A DNA stretch of 64,000 nt from Apostichopus japonicus. Lineage: Eukaryota; Echinodermata; Holothuroidea; Aspidochirotida; Stichopodidae. The notes beneath the pieces are model-generated. The model ran no database searches. It was not told the DNA's origin and was given only the letters and a program-made list of their open reading frames with translations. Numbering within the stretch: position 1 is the first letter of the stretch; every line of letters starts with the position of its first letter. Location: positions 8,715,713 to 8,779,712 of the forward strand of contig NC_092574.1 in NCBI RefSeq assembly GCF_037975245.1, given 5' to 3'. Below are positions 60,709 to 64,000 of this stretch, piece after piece. Position numbers and translations under genes: made by a program.

Positions 60709-60948
60709 AGGGTTTGAAGACTCGCATGAAAAGAAACGTATAATGCCGGTAATCCGACCTAGTTGGAACGAGGTGTAACAGTAGTGTTATACACCACCAT
60801 CGATCCCAGAAACTACACACACAGCGTGTTACCGTCGGTAATTTGACACTGGTGTACCTCAGTATAAACAGCTGCGGTCAATACCCACAGCACAGTGTAC
60901 TAAACGAGACAGCGATGGACATCTTAGGTCCATCTAGGTCCATCTTAG
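60709..60948. mobile_element. Kolobok/T2-like MITE, copy 3 (right end missing)
   Basis: Begins after TTAA (60,705-60,708) with AGGGTTTGAAGACTCGC and follows the other two copies through GACCTAGTT, CACCACCATCGATCCCAGAA and GCGGTCAATACCCACAGCAC. It then breaks off near 60,948 in a small local duplication of TAGGTCCATC. No right terminal repeat is found. Confidence 0.85.
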
Positions 60949-61029
60949 GTCATCCTATTCGTATGAGTCGCAACGCACATGTTATCTGATAGGCTGGTCG
61001 GTGGGAGATACGGTAGCTTATAAAAGAAA

Positions 61030-61655
61030 GTTTCCACAATTTTGCGTCCAATGACTCCAAATGACCTTATTATAACCTTGCACTGAACGTGTACCAACTA
61101 CATACTAAATATGATATTAGCCCAACCTTCCCTTCTTGAGTTATCATGTGTACAATTTTCACAATTTGACCTCTAATGTTCCCAAATGGACTTGGACCTC
61201 CACAAAAACAATAGGGGTCTTGAACTCAATATGGTACCCCTTTACACGAAATACGAGATTGATCCAAGCTATCCTTCTTGTGATATCATATTTACAAGGT
61301 TTACACAATTTGACCCCTGGTGACCTTTAATGACCTTTGACCTCTACAAAAATGTAGGCTTTTGCTCCTTAATGTGGTCTATCTACTCACGAAATATGAG
61401 ACTGATCCTTGAAGCTTACCTCCTTGAGATATCGTGTTTACAAGGTTTTCACTATTTGGCCCCTGGTGGCTCTAAATGACCTCTGACCTCCCCACAAAAC
61501 TATAGGGTTCTTCTTCTTAATGTGGTACTCATATACACCAGATATTAGATTGGTCCAAGCTTTCCTTCTTGAGATATCGTGTGGTCTATCTACTCACGAA
61601 ATATGAGATTGATCCAAGCTTCCCCTCTTGAGATATCGTGTCTACAAGCCCGGCG
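61030..61655. repeat. Degenerate ~144-bp tandem repeat, four to five copies
   Basis: The landmark CTTGAGATATCGTGT or a variant recurs at 61,136, 61,279, 61,423 and 61,569, with a shortened last copy at 61,628. Each unit also has an ACAATTTGACC-like segment, a TGACCTTTGACCT-like segment, CACAAAA-AATAGGGTTCTTG and a GAGATTGATCCAAGCTTCCC-like segment. The array ends in a CACACACACACA run near 61,660. Relatives lie at 39,600-39,835. Confidence 0.85.
61331..61343. promoter_or_regulatory. Perfect DR1 motif in the 144-bp repeat
   Basis: TGACCTTTGACCT is the exact complement of AGGTCA-A-AGGTCA, the consensus DR1 for HNF4/RXR-class receptors. A second, TGACCTCTGACCT at 61,477-61,489, has both half-sites perfect. 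Sequence match only; no evidence of use. Confidence 0.35.
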
Positions 61656-61852
61656 TCACACACACACACATAACACTCTCCGCCTGCATGAATGCATAGG
61701 TTACGATTATCATCGAAACCAAAAAGGAAAAAAGGTGATATATTCGATGTCCTGTCAGTGTCACCGTAGCATCTTAAAAACTAAAAGTCTTCTGGTGATG
61801 ACCCCAGTGGTTTTCTGCCCCCACCCCCTCCCCCTCCTCACTTTCTTCACAG

Positions 61853-61963
61853 CTTCCTACACCTCTCAGCAGTGTACAATGATGTCACTTGATAAAAAAG
61901 AGCGAAGGAAGATTTGGTCACAGATGAAGAAGACAGAGGCAGGAGAATTTATTGCAATCTCAG
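61853..61963 (+). CDS. Candidate internal exon of an unrecognised gene
   Basis: A strong polypyrimidine tract (61,811-61,848) leads to CTTCACAG at 61,852, and TCTCAG|GTATTC gives a donor at 61,964. The 111 bp between are open and would be a symmetric phase 1-1 exon. It encodes 37 residues including MMSLDKKERRKIWSQMKKTE and AGEFIAIS. The charged, helix-like composition and clean splice context look like real protein. I do not recognise the family and find no partner exon in the window, so it could also be chance. Confidence 0.4.
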
Positions 61964-61969
61964 GTATTC

Positions 61970-62940
61970 AGCTATCAGTACATTATCATTTATTAATTAT
62001 TGTACATTGTTTCATTAATTGTTCAAATGTTTCTTCATAATAATTAAACAATTTTCCCTGGTTATTGTACATTGTTTAATAATGATTTTACGATCTCTCC
62101 TGGTTATTTACAAATGTCTCATTATCCTACATTCAGTACTGGTGTATCATAGCAAAACAAAAATCTAAATTACATTGGTTCTATAAATATATATCGCTAA
62201 GTTTAATTGGTTGAAAGAACTGTGATGTCAGCATTCAATCTTTTTCCTGACACAATTAGACCGAAAAGTGTAAATTGAGTCTTAGAATTCAATCACGAAA
62301 AAAGACACGATAAATATTAAAAATCCCAAGGTGGAATAACTCCAACAGAGTCAAACTCATCCACCAATTCAAGCACCCATTCGATTCCCGAGGTGGGTTT
62401 ATTCCAATTAAGTTATATACTTTCACCAATTCAAGAACCCATTCGATTTCTCAGGTGGGTTTACCGCAATTAAATAAAACACCACCAATTTCGAGCACCA
62501 CAGTACCAGATAACTTTAGTAATATTTAATTACAACAAGAAAGTAAATTTCTAATTAATAGAGGAAACTAGAATTTAAGCAAAATCTTAGCTTTGCCTCA
62601 TAAGCAATAATCTTAACTTTTAAGCACAATTATCTTTTTGTTTGCTCAGTATAGCAAAAGTGACCAACTTCTTCTAGTTTATAGGACAGATCTTTTGAAA
62701 GAACTCCCCCACCCAAATATCTAAGGAAAATTTGGTTTAAAAGTTTGTTTAAGAGGTGGGCCATTTTTGTCAATGTCATATTGCTTTAAAGAATTGTGCT
62801 ACTTTCCACTTTCTTACACAATTTTGTGCTACTTTCCACTTTCTTACACAATCTTACTTTGATTGTTTAGCACCGGCGAAGTTACTACTTCTGGATTTTT
62901 CTGCACTTTTAACAATGTATTTATTACCATTATTGTGATT
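61970..62940. other. Non-coding DNA, no gene seen
   Basis: AT-rich. A diverged local duplication has CACCAATTCAAG-ACCCATTCGAT at 62,361-62,384 and 62,424-62,447. A short tandem TGCTACTTTCCACTTTCTTA repeat lies at 62,796-62,850. Confidence 0.5.
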
Positions 62941-64000
62941 ATCATATTAGCGGTGAACACCAATTGGGCCCTCCAGGGCCCTCCAAATTGGGCCCTCCAG
63001 CATTTCTGAAGTGGGCACTGTCATATCTGTCCTAAATGCAGTAAACTGTACTATTTAGAAACCACTCGAATCAAAGCAATCTCTGAATCAATGAACACCA
63101 TCGCGCGATAGTGCCTTCAAGCAGTGAACCAGGGTACGACTTACATACAGACATAGTGTGAGAATGACTGCATTGAGGTTTCCCTTGAGCAGTTTGGCAG
63201 AACGCGGGACAAAAGTGCTCTAGAAAATGTAGGTTAGGGAAGGGGTGCTTGAGACATTGACCTGAAACTTTCTTCAAAGAGATCTTTTCTTCAATAGTAA
63301 CAAACAAAATTGTATGAACTACTAGTGAACAACTCACAGTACGGTGATCATCTGCAGTCAAGAGCCTGAAGCTTTTCACAGTTTTGCTGATCTAGATAGG
63401 ACTGACATGGACAGCGCCCTCTATTGTACAGTTGGAGAGCCCCCAATTACAGCAATTTAATTTATGCACAACAATATCTGGTAAGATATGAATGTTAATA
63501 TTGACTGGTCATCTTCACACCTACCGGAAGACTACTCATTATTGCATAGGATTATTCAAAGAGGTGTATATTACATACATACATATTCTATTATTTACAT
63601 TTACTTAAATCGTACTCTATGAAAGCACGGGGGAAAAAAATATACATAATTTCTGATTTGACTTTTTACGTTAAAATACACTACAGTATGAAGGTACTAA
63701 ACGTGAATAATTGGGCAAAACATAAATTAATAAACTGTAGAAAAAGGTTGCACCCAGCCGAGCAATAGCATATATTAGCTGAATATTAGGTTAATAGGTG
63801 TCCTCCAGGAACACACGTTTTATTGCCTACAGTTCATTGCATACACTGGAATAAATGGCCAAGTGAGTGAGTGAAAGACAAGACCTGCAGTGTACGTCAC
63901 ATAACTTCAAATACCATTTGGGTTGTGCACCAAACCTAGTATATAAAATAATGAGGCATGCCTGCAGCCGGTGTGATAGTCAAACAATTCTAACACCATT
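62941..64000. other. Non-coding DNA, no gene seen
   Basis: A cluster of GGGCCCTCCA repeats lies at 62,967-63,000. A 102-codon minus-strand frame at 63,071-63,379 has no domain I recognise. The string ACAGCGCCCTCTATTGT at 63,411 is of a kind common in animal repeats, but no element boundary could be found. Confidence 0.45.

Overview
The window looks like nuclear DNA of an animal, probably an invertebrate deuterostome. Both recognisable genes are split by phase-consistent GT-AG introns. They encode animal proteins: a TRMT9B/ALKBH8-type methyltransferase and the mitochondrial ornithine carrier. The rest is AT-rich and full of short non-autonomous DNA transposons, decayed LINEs, minisatellites and a large satellite. 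An echinoderm such as a sea cucumber is my guess from the repeat style; no sequence feature here proves it. Nothing bacterial is present: no operons, ribosome binding sites or CRISPR.

Layout. 1-11.2 kb: non-coding DNA with small duplications, a 52-bp minisatellite (about 3.35-4.73 kb) and a Kolobok/T2-like MITE (9,971-10,345). 11.2-19.1 kb: the last three coding exons of TRMT9B on the + strand. Its introns hold a 15-bp minisatellite, a 141-bp long hairpin and three tiny CAGGG...CCCTG palindromes flanked by 7-bp direct repeats. 19.1-28.8 kb: intergenic DNA with two hAT-like MITEs, an RT-bearing LINE fragment and a second Kolobok-like MITE. 28.9-36.2 kb: a complete five-exon coding sequence for the mitochondrial ornithine transporter (SLC25A15 type, 326 aa). 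Intron 1 carries a CR1-like LINE 3' end and intron 4 a 37-bp minisatellite. 36.9-41.7 kb: sparse non-coding DNA.

42.46-60.61 kb: the most striking object, an 18-kb head-to-tail satellite with a 761-bp unit. There are 23 near-identical copies with a partial copy on the left. Each unit contains a 424-bp imperfect palindrome whose outer arms of about 135 bp match closely. The array shows a duplicated two-unit block, and its two edges share an older variant missing from the core. 60.7-64 kb: a third, truncated Kolobok-like copy, a degenerate ~144-bp tandem repeat carrying two perfect DR1 nuclear-receptor motifs, one plausible 111-bp exon of an unrecognised gene, and plain non-coding DNA.

The two genes have no obvious functional link. 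TRMT9B is a SAM-dependent methyltransferase related to the tRNA wobble-uridine enzymes. SLC25A15 moves ornithine and citrulline across the inner mitochondrial membrane. Beyond the genes, the interest lies in the palindromic satellite, the micro-palindromes with target duplications, and small hammerhead-like motifs.
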